Part shown: one piece after another, positions 34,289 through 42,917 of the stretch
How positions within the stretch are numbered: the first letter of the stretch is position 1
Layout of the letters: the number at the start of each line of letters is the position of its first letter
Assembly: GCA_902593945.1 (NCBI GenBank)
Contig: CACJKA010000009.1
Location: 1-46,484, forward strand
DNA length: 46,484 bases
Direction of reading: 5' to 3'
DNA from: an uncultured Candidatus Poseidoniales archaeon
GTDB lineage: Archaea > Thermoplasmatota > Poseidoniia > Poseidoniales > Thalassarchaeaceae
Position numbers and translations under genes: made by a program
Notes under the pieces: model-generated
Database searches by the model: none
The model's input: the letters and a program-made list of their open reading frames with translations, nothing else
Told to the model about the DNA's origin: nothing

Positions 34289-35824
34289 ATGAGTGGTGGC
34301 GAGATTGTACTGGATGGCAATTCATTAACCATTGAAGAAGTAATTTCAATTACCAATTATAATATCAAAGTTAAGTTATCTGAGACATCTATTTCAACAA
34401 TCAAAGAATCAAGAAATCTTGTTGATAATATAGTATCTAGTAGAGAGGTCGTATATGGCATTAATACAGGGTTCGGGGCTCTTTCTAATGTGAATATACC
34501 TGCTGATAAATTAGAAGACTTACAATCTAATCTCATTCGTTCTCATGCTTGTGGTTTAGGAGAAAAAATGGACCCTAATTCTGTTCTAATGATGATGCTT
34601 GTAAGAGCAAATTCGCTCGCCAAAGGATATTCAGGTGCTAGATTAGAATTAATTCAACTATTAATTGAAATGATAAATAATAGAATAGCTCCTGTAGTGC
34701 CTAGAATTGGTTCATTAGGTGCTTCAGGAGATCTTGCACCTCTTTCTCATATGACACTGGCGATGATGGGCGAGAGTAAATCTCAGGTACAAACTAGCGA
34801 AGGAAAATGGATTATTCATAATTCGAAGGATGCACTAGCTACCTTTGACCTTAAACCGATTAAATTGCAGGCCAAGGAAGGACTTTCATTGATTAATGGT
34901 ACAAGCCAGATGTGCTCATATTTATGTCAAAGTATCATAAATCTTGAGATGCTAATTTTTGCAGCAGATGCTGCATTATCTACCTCAATTGAGGCAATAA
35001 AAGGCTCATATGTAGCATTTGACAAGAGGATACATGATGTCAGGCCTCAACTAGGCCAGTCAATCTCTGCAAGCAGAATTAGGGGTTTCTTGAATAATTC
35101 TGATATTAATAAATCTCATATTGATTGCGATAGAGTTCAAGATTCCTATTCATTCCGTTGCGCACCTCAAGTACACGGGCCTATGATTGATGTATTACGT
35201 GAAGCTAGGAGGATTCTCAGTATAGAAATTAATTCGGCTACAGACAATCCACTTGTTTTCTCCAATAATGGGAATCCCGAAGTTATTAGTGGCGGTAATT
35301 TTCACGGCCAAATCCTCGCCATTATTAGTGACAACATGGCAATTTGCACTCATGAAATAGCAAGTATTTCCGAAAGAAGAATCAATCAGGTTCTTGACCC
35401 TCAATGGAGTGGCCAAAAAGCCTTTTTAGCTAACGATGAAGGGCTGGAAAGTGGATTAATGATAGTCCAATACGTTGCTGCAGCAGTTATAGCTGAATTA
35501 TCACTATTATCCAATCCAGTTTCAACAACTAATGTTCCAGTCAGTATGGGCAAAGAGGATCACGTTTCTATGGGAGCTACTGGAGCATATCGGACATTTA
35601 AGGCGAGTAAATTATTATCTTCAGTAATTTCTAGTGAGTTAATTTGTTCTTGTCAAGCTTTGGACAACATCCCTGAAAATGCTTCCGATTCAGTAAGAAA
35701 GATACATAATTGGCTTAGAGGTTATGTTTCAAAGATTGAGGGTGATAGAAGTACCACTGAAGATACTGAAATTATTGCTGAGAAAATATTAACATCTGAA
35801 TTTATTGATATTTTTGGAGAGTGA
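34289..35824 (+). CDS. hutH: Histidine ammonia-lyase
   Basis: A 511-residue lyase that removes ammonia from histidine to give urocanate, the first step of the pathway. The self-made MIO cofactor forms from the Ala-Ser-Gly in GSLGASGDLAPLSH (about residues 142-155). YGINTGFGALSNV, the loop around QDSYSFRCAPQVHGP and NSATDNPLVF are characteristic of the family, and the length is normal for HutH. It is the fourth of four consecutive hut genes. The next gene, alaX, follows after four bases, probably on the same transcript. Confidence 0.95.
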   Translation: MSGGEIVLDGNSLTIEEVISITNYNIKVKLSETSISTIKESRNLVDNIVSSREVVYGINTGFGALSNVNIPADKLEDLQSNLIRSHACGLGEKMDPNSVLMMMLVRANSLAKGYSGARLELIQLLIEMINNRIAPVVPRIGSLGASGDLAPLSHMTLAMMGESKSQVQTSEGKWIIHNSKDALATFDLKPIKLQAKEGLSLINGTSQMCSYLCQSIINLEMLIFAADAALSTSIEAIKGSYVAFDKRIHDVRPQLGQSISASRIRGFLNNSDINKSHIDCDRVQDSYSFRCAPQVHGPMIDVLREARRILSIEINSATDNPLVFSNNGNPEVISGGNFHGQILAIISDNMAICTHEIASISERRINQVLDPQWSGQKAFLANDEGLESGLMIVQYVAAAVIAELSLLSNPVSTTNVPVSMGKEDHVSMGATGAYRTFKASKLLSSVISSELICSCQALDNIPENASDSVRKIHNWLRGYVSKIEGDRSTTEDTEIIAEKILTSEFIDIFGE

Positions 35825-35828
35825 ATAG

Positions 35829-36554
35829 TTGCAAGAGAAACTACATATGACTCAACACCCAGGAATTAATCCTCCACCATTTTCAAGCATTATTACAGAT
35901 ATTTCCGAAAATAAAATTTTTTTGAAAGAAACATACTGCTACCCTAGAGGGGGAGGGCAACAAGGGGATACCGGCACAATTACGAATATGGACTTACAAA
36001 CGGAATTATTGGAAACATTACCGGGGAAATCAATAATACATCCAGTTACTTCAATAGAAGGTTTCGATATAGGCGATGAAGTTCTGTGCACTATTAATCA
36101 AGTAAGAAGAAATAAAAATACTACAATGCATACAGTTCAGCATATAGTTTCTGCAATAGCAAATGATATGTTTTCTGCAGAAACTGTAGGGAATCAGATT
36201 AGTGAGGAATATACAAGAATTGATTTATTATTCCCTGATCGAGACAAATTTAATTCCGAAGATTTACAACAGGCAGTTAATGATATCATTAAATCAAATA
36301 AAAATGTAAGGATACATAATTGGGAAAGGGAGAGAATATTGGGGCACGAACAAATGAGGCATACTAAATTTATGGATAGAATTCCTGATACAGTAAAAGA
36401 ATTGAGAGTGGTTGAAATTGTTGGCGTGGACCTATGTCCATGCGGTGGGACGCACGTAGACAATACATCAAAACTGGATGAAATGAGCATCACAAATGTC
36501 AAATCAAAAGGTGCTGGAAAACTAAGAATCTCCTATTCGTTGAATAATCATTAA
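35829..36554 (+). CDS. alaX: Alanyl-tRNA editing protein AlaX
   Basis: A 241-residue free-standing editing domain that hydrolyses mischarged Ser- or Gly-tRNA-Ala. YPRGGGQQGDTG is the glycine-rich motif of the N-terminal domain. HTVQHIVSAI (the HxxxH zinc ligands) and CPCGGTHVDNTSKL (Cys and His ligands) form the zinc site. TTG 35829 is favoured because GGAGAGTGA lies four bases upstream; ATG 35847 is an alternative. The size suits the AlaX-M group. It is the last gene before the tRNA and probably shares the hut operon transcript. Confidence 0.9.
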   Translation: MQEKLHMTQHPGINPPPFSSIITDISENKIFLKETYCYPRGGGQQGDTGTITNMDLQTELLETLPGKSIIHPVTSIEGFDIGDEVLCTINQVRRNKNTTMHTVQHIVSAIANDMFSAETVGNQISEEYTRIDLLFPDRDKFNSEDLQQAVNDIIKSNKNVRIHNWERERILGHEQMRHTKFMDRIPDTVKELRVVEIVGVDLCPCGGTHVDNTSKLDEMSITNVKSKGAGKLRISYSLNNH

Positions 36555-36571
36555 TACTTGTTCGTAGTTAT

Positions 36572-36647
36572 TGGTGGGCTCGGCAGGAATTGAACCTGCG
36601 ATCTCCACCATGTCAAGGTGGCGTCATAACCCCTAGACCACGAGCCC
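36572..36647 (-). tRNA. tRNA-Val (anticodon GAC)
   Basis: The minus strand folds as a standard tRNA. The seven-pair acceptor stem is GGGCTCG with CGAGCCC, the anticodon stem is CCACC with GGTGG around loop TTGACAT, and the T-arm contains GGTTCAATTCC. The anticodon is GAC, at 36614-36612. The discriminator base A is followed by an encoded CCA (36574-36572). No intron is needed to close the anticodon arm. It lies in opposite orientation to the hut operon, just after alaX. Confidence 0.95.
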
Positions 36648-36702
36648 CGTAATGTCATGGGCAAGCCAACCACTGATGAATGATTCTCTCCGAATATTTG
36701 AA

Positions 36703-36861
36703 TTATGCAATTATCTTAGAAAGTCGTCCATCACAATCCTCTCTGGAGCAAAGTCCCGATACTCTGGTTCTACCATTTTTCATAATAATTTTTTTAGGAG
36801 AGTGAACTAATACAGTATTTTTACATTTCAAACAGTAAGCTTCTACCGAAATCACATTCAT
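36703..36861 (-). CDS. Small zinc-ribbon protein, DUF5679-like
   Basis: A 52-codon protein with start ATG at 36861-36859 and stop TAA at 36705-36703. The core is EAYCLKCKNTVLV (Cys at 10 and 13), then a basic IIMKNGRTRVSGLC segment, and a second Cys pair at 38 and 43 (CSREDC). This resembles the archaeal DUF5679-type one-domain zinc ribbons (EAYCxKCk...MkNGrpa..G.Cp.C), whose function is unknown. The second pair here is spaced CxxxxC rather than CxxC. An upstream in-frame TGA leaves ATG 36861 as the first ATG. It lies between the tRNA and hutI, both also on the minus strand. Confidence 0.75.
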   Translation of the reverse strand: MNVISVEAYCLKCKNTVLVHSPKKIIMKNGRTRVSGLCSREDCDGRLSKIIA

Positions 36862-36977
36862 TCGAGATCGTCAGTACAACTAAACCTTACTAACCCCCCA
36901 TATTTAGTGAAAAAGACTTATTTCCTCAAAAACGCTATACTGAAAGCCTGTTAGTTAATCATTTATCAATTCAATTT

Positions 36978-36997
36978 CTGATAACTATCATTATCAG
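36978..36997. other. Perfect 7-bp hairpin in the gap before hutI
   Basis: CTGATAA and TTATCAG form a perfect seven-pair stem with a six-base loop (CTATCA). It sits in the 273-base gap between the zinc-ribbon gene and the end of hutI. No T-run follows, so it is not an obvious terminator. I found no gene or RNA in the rest of this gap. Confidence 0.35.
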
Positions 36998-37134
36998 CCG
37001 AAAGTACTTCGATAAAAACTCATAATTGTTATGAGGATTTATATTTTGAAATTATAAGCATAATTATTTTTATTGATTTACCCCATTAATCATTACAAAA
37101 CTTTAGATAATTAAAAGAAGGTTTGAAACAGTTA

Positions 37135-38412
37135 TTAAGATTTTACAATAGAGCCTGAAAAAAATGTTTTAGATATTGGTGAGCTGCCAGGGGTTTGGCA
37201 CCAATAATCAACTAACTTACTATTTAGAATATTAAAATCAGCAGGGCCCCCCACATGTATTGAACCAACACAATTTTCTAATTCGGCGTTTAATGAAGAA
37301 GCAGGGTTTCTCGTACAGGCCACTAATGCAGTTAATGGGTCGATACCTATCCGATGAGTGGCTAAACTTCCAACAAACGGCAATGAAAGAGTTTGGCAAT
37401 TAGGGTTAAAGTCAGTTGCTAAAGAGAAATTCCAATTATTATCTAAACATTCTTTGATTCCATCGCCAAGATCTTTTCCTAAGACATAGGGTGTACCTGG
37501 AAGAAAAACCTGCATAGTTCCAGATTTATTCGCTTTGTCTCTAGAATCAGAATTACTGAAACCTACGTGGTCGGCACTACAACTTCCTAGTTCTGCAGCT
37601 AATGATAACCCTCCTGAGTCCACAAACTCATCAACATGAAGGCGGCTTTTCAATCCGAAACCCTTAGCGTTTTTCACTAATGTTTCAGTTTGCTCTAAAT
37701 TAAACCATCCTGGTTCGCAAAAAACATCTATCCATTTTGCCAAATCATTCTCTGCAATTAAAGGCAATTGCTCGTGGATTAGTTCATCCATGTATTCGCT
37801 TGATGTCTTATCTTTAGGGAAATCATGGGCACCAAGCCAAGTGGAGAGGACGTTTTGCCTAATTCCATTGAGAGAAGATGTCGCTTGAAGAATTTTTATT
37901 TCACTATCAACTGATAATCCATAACCACTTTTCGCCTCTATTGTAGTAGTTCCATAATGTGAGGACTGAGATAAATTTCTATTACCTATAGATTCTAATT
38001 CCTTCCGAGATGCATTTCTTGTAGAATTGACAGTTTTAGCTATTCCCCCCCCTTGATTCGATATATCTTGATATGTTAGACCATTTTGACGTAATCTAAT
38101 TTCATTGGATCTGTCACCCGACCAAAGAAGATGGGTATGGCAATCTACAAGACCGGGTATTAATGCTGCACCATTTACATCAATAATCTCAATAAGATTA
38201 GATTTTCCACTTTCCATATCTGGAGCAAATTCTTCTAACAATTCTTCTTCGGGACCGATTTTGGCAATCTTTCCTTTTGAAGTTAATATTGAGTATCCTG
38301 GGTCCATTATTAATTTCTCACGATTAGACATTTCAGTCCCAGAAAGTGGCTTTGAGACGTCTCCAGAGGACAAAGTGGCAAGTTCTCCGATGTTGAATAA
38401 CAGGAGGTCCAT
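37135..38412 (-). CDS. hutI: Imidazolonepropionase
   Basis: A 425-residue amidohydrolase that opens imidazolonepropionate to N-formiminoglutamate, the third step of histidine breakdown. GLVDCHTHLLWSGDRSNEIRLRQNG (about residues 80-105) holds the metal-binding HxH and the substrate loop. LHVDEFVDSGG, SADHVGFS and LATDFNPNCQTLSLPF are the remaining metal/active-site segments. ATG 38412 begins MDLLLFNIGEL, the usual first strand; the frame could start seven codons upstream at GTG. It is on the strand opposite the other hut genes and divergent from kae1, with only about 51 bases between starts. With it, the window contains every enzyme from histidine to glutamate. Confidence 0.93.
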   Translation of the reverse strand: MDLLLFNIGELATLSSGDVSKPLSGTEMSNREKLIMDPGYSILTSKGKIAKIGPEEELLEEFAPDMESGKSNLIEIIDVNGAALIPGLVDCHTHLLWSGDRSNEIRLRQNGLTYQDISNQGGGIAKTVNSTRNASRKELESIGNRNLSQSSHYGTTTIEAKSGYGLSVDSEIKILQATSSLNGIRQNVLSTWLGAHDFPKDKTSSEYMDELIHEQLPLIAENDLAKWIDVFCEPGWFNLEQTETLVKNAKGFGLKSRLHVDEFVDSGGLSLAAELGSCSADHVGFSNSDSRDKANKSGTMQVFLPGTPYVLGKDLGDGIKECLDNNWNFSLATDFNPNCQTLSLPFVGSLATHRIGIDPLTALVACTRNPASSLNAELENCVGSIHVGGPADFNILNSKLVDYWCQTPGSSPISKTFFSGSIVKS

Positions 38413-38463
38413 GATAGCGGACAGGAGTGACACTTGAAAGGACTCCCTTCTTCGCGAGTCCTA

Positions 38464-39471
38464 ATGGGCGTTATTTTAGGGATTGAAAGTACTGCTCACA
38501 CATTCTCATTTGGTGGAGTATATACTAATGGAAAAACCATATCGTCTTCTTCGGCACTATTTAGACCCGAACAGGGGGGAATTCACCCTAGAGAAGCTGC
38601 AGATCACCATTCAGTACTATCTGGTAGTTTATTTAAAGAATTTATTTCTAAAAATAAAATTCCAGTCAATCAAATTGATGCTATCGCATTCAGCCAGGGT
38701 CCAGGTTTGGGCCCTTGTTTGAGAGTGGGGGCATCCGTAGCTAGATCGTTAGCAGATAAGATTGGAAAACCATTAATTGGAGTTAATCATTGTGTAGCAC
38801 ATATAGAGATTGGGAGGCTTCAAACCGGGTGTCTCGACCCTGTATTATTGTACGTAAGTGGAGGCAATACACAAGTCATAGCAAGAAATGGTAATCGATA
38901 CAGGGTAATAGGTGAAACTCTGGATATAGGTATAGGGAATATGCTAGATAAATTTGCAAGAACGCAAGGTATACCATTCCCGGGCGGCCCAAAAATTGAG
39001 AAATTATCAGCAGAATGGTTGAAAGAAAAATCATCTGCAAGATTAGACGATATAATTTTACCATACGGTGTACAAGGAATGGATTTATCATTCTCAGGAA
39101 TTTTAACTGCAGCAATACAGAAAGTTGCCGATGGACACAATCTTCAGGAGGTTTGCTGGTCCCTACAGGAGCATTCATTTTCTGCATGTATAGAAGTTGC
39201 AGAAAGGGCATTGGCTCATACTGGAAAAAATGAATTATTACTAGGTGGAGGGGTGGCCTGTAATGAAAGAATAAGGGAAATGTCTCAGTTAATGTGCAAA
39301 GAAAGAGGAGCAGGTGCATTTTGGCCAGAAAAACAATATTGTGTAGATAATGGTACTATGATTGCAGAGTTGGGTAGGAAGATGCTGAAGCATAATATTC
39401 ATACAAAATTAGTAGATAGTGCTATAGATCCTTCAATGAGGACAGATCACGCTGAAGTAGTATGGGACTAA
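38464..39471 (+). CDS. kae1: Kae1 tRNA threonylcarbamoyltransferase subunit (KEOPS)
   Basis: A 335-residue ASKHA-fold enzyme that makes the t6A modification at tRNA position 37. The start MGVILGIESTAHTFS, followed by the His pair in NHCVAHIEIGR (metal ligands), YVSGGNTQVIA and LGGGVACNERIREM, identifies Kae1. Metal-binding Asp/Asn residues lie in EKQYCVDNGTMIAELG. Many euryarchaea fuse Kae1 to the Bud32 kinase; here Kae1 ends without a kinase domain, so Bud32 must be encoded elsewhere. ATG 38464 is preferred over TTG 38434 because it begins at the conserved N-terminus. The start region is divergent from hutI. Confidence 0.94.
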   Translation: MGVILGIESTAHTFSFGGVYTNGKTISSSSALFRPEQGGIHPREAADHHSVLSGSLFKEFISKNKIPVNQIDAIAFSQGPGLGPCLRVGASVARSLADKIGKPLIGVNHCVAHIEIGRLQTGCLDPVLLYVSGGNTQVIARNGNRYRVIGETLDIGIGNMLDKFARTQGIPFPGGPKIEKLSAEWLKEKSSARLDDIILPYGVQGMDLSFSGILTAAIQKVADGHNLQEVCWSLQEHSFSACIEVAERALAHTGKNELLLGGGVACNERIREMSQLMCKERGAGAFWPEKQYCVDNGTMIAELGRKMLKHNIHTKLVDSAIDPSMRTDHAEVVWD

Positions 39472-39511
39472 TTCTTTCATTGAGAAGGCTTATCTAAGGC
39501 ACTTGGTGGCC

Positions 39512-40324
39512 ATGATACAAGGATTGAGTAGATTGAGAGGAGGACGACGTAGAGGGCCTGCGAAAAGGGCACCGAAAGATATCTTCAGTCCTGGTGCTAA
39601 AAAGGAACAAAAAAAATCGGTTCCCACACCTCCTCCAAGGAACCAACCTATATCTCCACCTAAGGTGATAACTCCCCCCAAAGTAGCAGGCTCCGTTAAA
39701 GAAACAAAGGCCGAGAAAAAGGTCGTTGAACCTAAAGTTAAAACTTCTGAGCCGGAAATCAAAAAGGTAACCGAAGCAAAAAAGGAAATTGCTACAGAGA
39801 AAAAAATTGAAGAGCCATCTAAAGAAATCATTGCAGACCAGATGTTTGGTGGCAAAAAATCTAAGAAAACGCGTGGTTTAAAGCAAATAAAGAAGAAAGA
39901 ATCTAACATAGCTAAGGATTCAAATGTTCAAAGTGATAGGGCTGCAGAATTAATAGAACAAAGCAGACAAAGAGCTATGAAACCGCTTACTGAGAGTTTA
40001 ATTGTAAAGAAGGAAGTTAAACCGGTAGTTACTAAAAAACGTAGAAATACTAAAACCAGTTATCAACCTGCTGCTAGAGCAAAACGTCTGAATAGAAGTA
40101 GGCATATGGAATACAAATATGAAATGAGGAAGTTATTAGATGATATCAAAGTCCCAGAAGAACATAGATCTAATCTCTTAGGCACTATATGGGCAAAAGG
40201 AGAGAGGAAAACTGCTTCAGATGCAAAAGATTTCTTAGTTGAGAAGATGGCTGAAGGAGCAATAGATGAGGAACAAAAGTCGAGGCTTGAAAAGGTCATT
40301 GATGATTATACAATAAGAAGGTGA
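39512..40324 (+). CDS. Lys/Pro-rich protein of unknown function with helical C-terminal domain
   Basis: I do not recognise this 270-residue protein. Residues about 1-25 are Arg/Gly-rich (LRGGRRRGPAKRAPK). A Pro-rich stretch (30-55) and a long Lys/Glu-rich, probably disordered, region (about 60-150) follow, then a basic segment (KKRRNTKTSYQPAARAKRLNRSR). The last ~75 residues (from MEYKYEMRKLLDDIKVPEEH) look like a compact helical domain with acidic and basic faces. The basic N-terminus suggests contact with nucleic acid or ribosomes. ATG 39512 is used; GTG 39503 is also in frame. It sits between kae1 and an FKBP isomerase in an apparently continuous operon. Confidence 0.75.
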   Translation: MIQGLSRLRGGRRRGPAKRAPKDIFSPGAKKEQKKSVPTPPPRNQPISPPKVITPPKVAGSVKETKAEKKVVEPKVKTSEPEIKKVTEAKKEIATEKKIEEPSKEIIADQMFGGKKSKKTRGLKQIKKKESNIAKDSNVQSDRAAELIEQSRQRAMKPLTESLIVKKEVKPVVTKKRRNTKTSYQPAARAKRLNRSRHMEYKYEMRKLLDDIKVPEEHRSNLLGTIWAKGERKTASDAKDFLVEKMAEGAIDEEQKSRLEKVIDDYTIRR

Positions 40325-40352
40325 GAATATTTTAGTTGAAAATGATAAAGTT

Positions 40353-40811
40353 GTGAAAGTGCATTACCACGGATATTTCCCAGATACTAAAGAAGTATTC
40401 GATAGTTCGCTAGAAAGAGAACCTTTGTCTTTTACTGTAGGTAAAGGGCAAATGATTCCTGGTTTCGAAGCAGAAATTCTAGGCGCGTCATTGTCTGAAA
40501 AAAGAACCTTTACTCTAGAACCTGAAAGAGCCTATGGCCATAGAGATGAGACGAGAATTATTGAAATGCCATTTGGAGATTTTCCTGAAGGTATAGAAAT
40601 AGGAATGAAATTCCAAGCAGAAGTTCAAGGTATGCCAATGCCGTTCGAAATTATAGCAATAAATCGTGATTCGGGGGAATCAGGGACTGTAACATGTGAT
40701 TTTAATCATCCAATGGCTGGTAAAGCATTAACTTTCGAAGTTGAAGTAATGGAAATTAAAGATTCTGAAGAGTGCTGTAGCGATCCTGGTTGTAGTAGCA
40801 AAAACAAGTGA
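40353..40811 (+). CDS. FKBP-type (SlyD-like) peptidyl-prolyl isomerase with Cys tail
   Basis: A 152-residue prolyl isomerase/chaperone. KVHYHGYFPDTKEVFDSS and FTVGKGQMIPGFEAEILGASLSEKRTF form the FKBP core. YGHRDETRIIEM and the following ~50 residues form the inserted flap domain of SlyD-like proteins. The tail ECCSDPGCSSKNK has three Cys, which may bind metal as SlyD tails do. GTG 40353 is the first ordinary start, but it leaves the protein about eight residues short. In-frame codons upstream encode LVENDKVV, which fits the family N-terminus and would require an ATT start at 40329, five bases behind AGGTGA. The window does not resolve this. Confidence 0.87.
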   Translation: MKVHYHGYFPDTKEVFDSSLEREPLSFTVGKGQMIPGFEAEILGASLSEKRTFTLEPERAYGHRDETRIIEMPFGDFPEGIEIGMKFQAEVQGMPMPFEIIAINRDSGESGTVTCDFNHPMAGKALTFEVEVMEIKDSEECCSDPGCSSKNK

Positions 40812-40827
40812 AAGTATCATTTAATGA

Positions 40828-42483
40828 TTGGAATCATCACTTAAGAATCACATAATTCATGTGCTTAATCCTTACCCGATGCATGTGAATAAGCGCTCTA
40901 GTAGGTCAACAACGCGCAGTGGTCTGCCTAGAAATGATATTCCTACTAAGGATACTCTTTCGAAAACTGAGCATCCAGTTCAAGGACATGAATTACCTGG
41001 AAAACCCCCTTATACTCGCGGTATTCATAGCGGTATGTACAAAGATAGATTATGGACGATGAGGCAATACGCTGGTTTTTCTACTGCAAAGGAAACAAAT
41101 GAGAGGTTTAAGTTGTTATTAGATTCAGGACAAACCGGATTATCGGTAGCTTTTGATTTACCAACACAGTTAGGATTAGATTCTGATGATGAAGACTCAT
41201 TAGGCGAGGTAGGGAAAGTAGGTGTTCCGATTGATTCTTTAGAGGACATGGAAGAACTTTTCTCAGATATTGATTTAGGTAAAGTTTCAACATCAATGAC
41301 AATTAATGCTCCAGCAACCACCTTGTTAGCACTATATGTTGCAACAGCAGATAATCAGGGGGTTCCGAGAAATTTGTTAAGAGGAACTGTTCAGAATGAT
41401 ATTTTGAAAGAATACATTGCTCGTGGATTATACATATACCCTCCAAAAGAATCTATTAGACTGACTACAGATTTATTTGAGTGGTGTAATCAAAATGTAC
41501 CTAAGTGGAATACAATATCAGTTAGTGGGTACCATATTAGAGAAGCAGGTTCTACAGCGGTTGAAGAAGTAGCATTGACATTAGCGAATGGAATATTCTA
41601 TGCCGAGGAAGCAGTCAAATCAGGCCTTAAAATCGATGATTTTGCACCGAGGATGTCTTTCTTTTTCGGCTGCCACAATGACTTTTTCGAGGAGATTTCC
41701 AAATTTAGAGCGGCTAGAGAGCTTTGGTATGAATTAGTCAATGAAAGATTTAATCCACAAAATCCAAAATCTTCACAATTAAGATTTCACACACAAACTG
41801 CAGGCGTTACTTTAACAGCACAGCAACCAATGAATAATGCAGTAAGAGTATCTTATCAGGCTCTCTCAGCAGTTCTTGGAGGTACACAATCTCTTCACAC
41901 CAATAGTTATGATGAGGCTATCGGATTGCCGACTGATGAGTCCGTTAAGATTGCATTAAGGACTCAGCAAATAATAGCCAGTGAAACCGGAGTTGCAGAT
42001 GTTGTAGATCCTCTGGCTGGTTCATACCATGTAGAAGAAATGACTGCTTCAATAAAAGAGAATGCTCGTATGCTAATTAATGAAATTGAGATAAAAGGTG
42101 GTGTTCTAGACTGTTTGAAATTAGGGTTTCAACAAAAAATGATTCATGAAAGCGCCTGGAAAGAGATTAAAGATATTGAAGAAAATAGTCTATTAGTAGT
42201 GGGAGTAAACTGCAATATTGAAGAGGGGGATGGACTTCAATTAGGGATGAAAATCGACTCCGAAAATGAAAAAAGGCAAAAATCGAAATTGGGGCAATTC
42301 AAGCAGAAAAGGGATCAAGAGATTGTTTCAGAAAGCTTAGAAAAATTACGTGATACTTGTAATGGTGATGAAAATATTATGCCACAATTAATTGAAGCAC
42401 TAAAATTAGGTGCTACTGTAGGCGAAGTAAATGGGATTATGAGAGAAGTATTCGGGACTTGGGTGTCTCCTAGTGGTGTTTAA
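40828..42483 (+). CDS. mcmA1: Methylmalonyl-CoA mutase, large (catalytic) subunit
   Basis: A 551-residue B12-dependent mutase that interconverts methylmalonyl-CoA and succinyl-CoA. YTRGIHSGMYKDRLWTMRQYAGFSTAKETNERFKLLL, FDLPTQLGLDSDD, FFGCHNDFFEEISKFRAAR and HTQTAGVTLTAQQPMNNAVRVSYQALSAVLGGTQSLHTNSYDEA are diagnostic of the catalytic TIM barrel. The C-terminal B12-binding domain of single-chain mutases is missing, as in other archaea where it is a separate small subunit; that gene is not in the window. TTG 40828 is used, and ATG 40879 is an alternative. The epimerase gene begins one base after its stop. It serves propionyl-CoA or branched-chain catabolism, or the reverse. Confidence 0.95.
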   Translation: MESSLKNHIIHVLNPYPMHVNKRSSRSTTRSGLPRNDIPTKDTLSKTEHPVQGHELPGKPPYTRGIHSGMYKDRLWTMRQYAGFSTAKETNERFKLLLDSGQTGLSVAFDLPTQLGLDSDDEDSLGEVGKVGVPIDSLEDMEELFSDIDLGKVSTSMTINAPATTLLALYVATADNQGVPRNLLRGTVQNDILKEYIARGLYIYPPKESIRLTTDLFEWCNQNVPKWNTISVSGYHIREAGSTAVEEVALTLANGIFYAEEAVKSGLKIDDFAPRMSFFFGCHNDFFEEISKFRAARELWYELVNERFNPQNPKSSQLRFHTQTAGVTLTAQQPMNNAVRVSYQALSAVLGGTQSLHTNSYDEAIGLPTDESVKIALRTQQIIASETGVADVVDPLAGSYHVEEMTASIKENARMLINEIEIKGGVLDCLKLGFQQKMIHESAWKEIKDIEENSLLVVGVNCNIEEGDGLQLGMKIDSENEKRQKSKLGQFKQKRDQEIVSESLEKLRDTCNGDENIMPQLIEALKLGATVGEVNGIMREVFGTWVSPSGV

Positions 42484-42484
42484 A

Positions 42485-42904
42485 ATGACTAGAATTGACC
42501 ATATTGGAATTGCAACGAAAGATATAGAAAAAGCATCAAATTTCTGGATCCAAGTAGGATTAGAGGCTGGTTCTGATCATATCAATGAAGAACAAGATGT
42601 AAAGATAAGAATGTTCTATGGTAGAGATAAAGAAGGAAAGAAAACACATTCAAAAGTTGAATTGATTGAGGCTTTATCTGAAAGTTCCCCGATTGCTAAA
42701 TTCATAGATAAAAAAGGAGTGGGGATACAACAATTAGCAGTATCTGTAGATGATATTGATTTGTTGATTTCTAATTTAATTAAAGCGGGAGTTAGGATGA
42801 TTAATAGTGAAGCCACGATAGGAGCAGGTGGGCATAGAATTGCATTTGTGCACCCCGAATCTACAGGTGGAGTTTTAGTTGAACTTGTAGAAAGAATAAA
42901 CTAA
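42485..42904 (+). CDS. mce: Methylmalonyl-CoA epimerase
   Basis: A 139-residue vicinal-oxygen-chelate protein that interconverts the (R) and (S) forms of methylmalonyl-CoA, feeding the mutase encoded immediately upstream. MTRIDHIGIATKDIEKASNFWIQVGL carries the first metal His. VGIQQLAVSVDDIDLLISNL and HRIAFVHPESTGGVLVELVE carry the remaining ligands, including the terminal Glu. ATG 42485 directly follows the mutase TAA. The length is normal for the family. Confidence 0.93.
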   Translation: MTRIDHIGIATKDIEKASNFWIQVGLEAGSDHINEEQDVKIRMFYGRDKEGKKTHSKVELIEALSESSPIAKFIDKKGVGIQQLAVSVDDIDLLISNLIKAGVRMINSEATIGAGGHRIAFVHPESTGGVLVELVERIN

Positions 42905-42917
42905 GGGAGGAATTAAG

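Noticed and set aside
36978-36997. The hairpin in the hutI gap as a terminator or riboswitch.
   Set aside because: There is no T-run after it and no larger conserved fold that I can build, so I list it only as a structural note.
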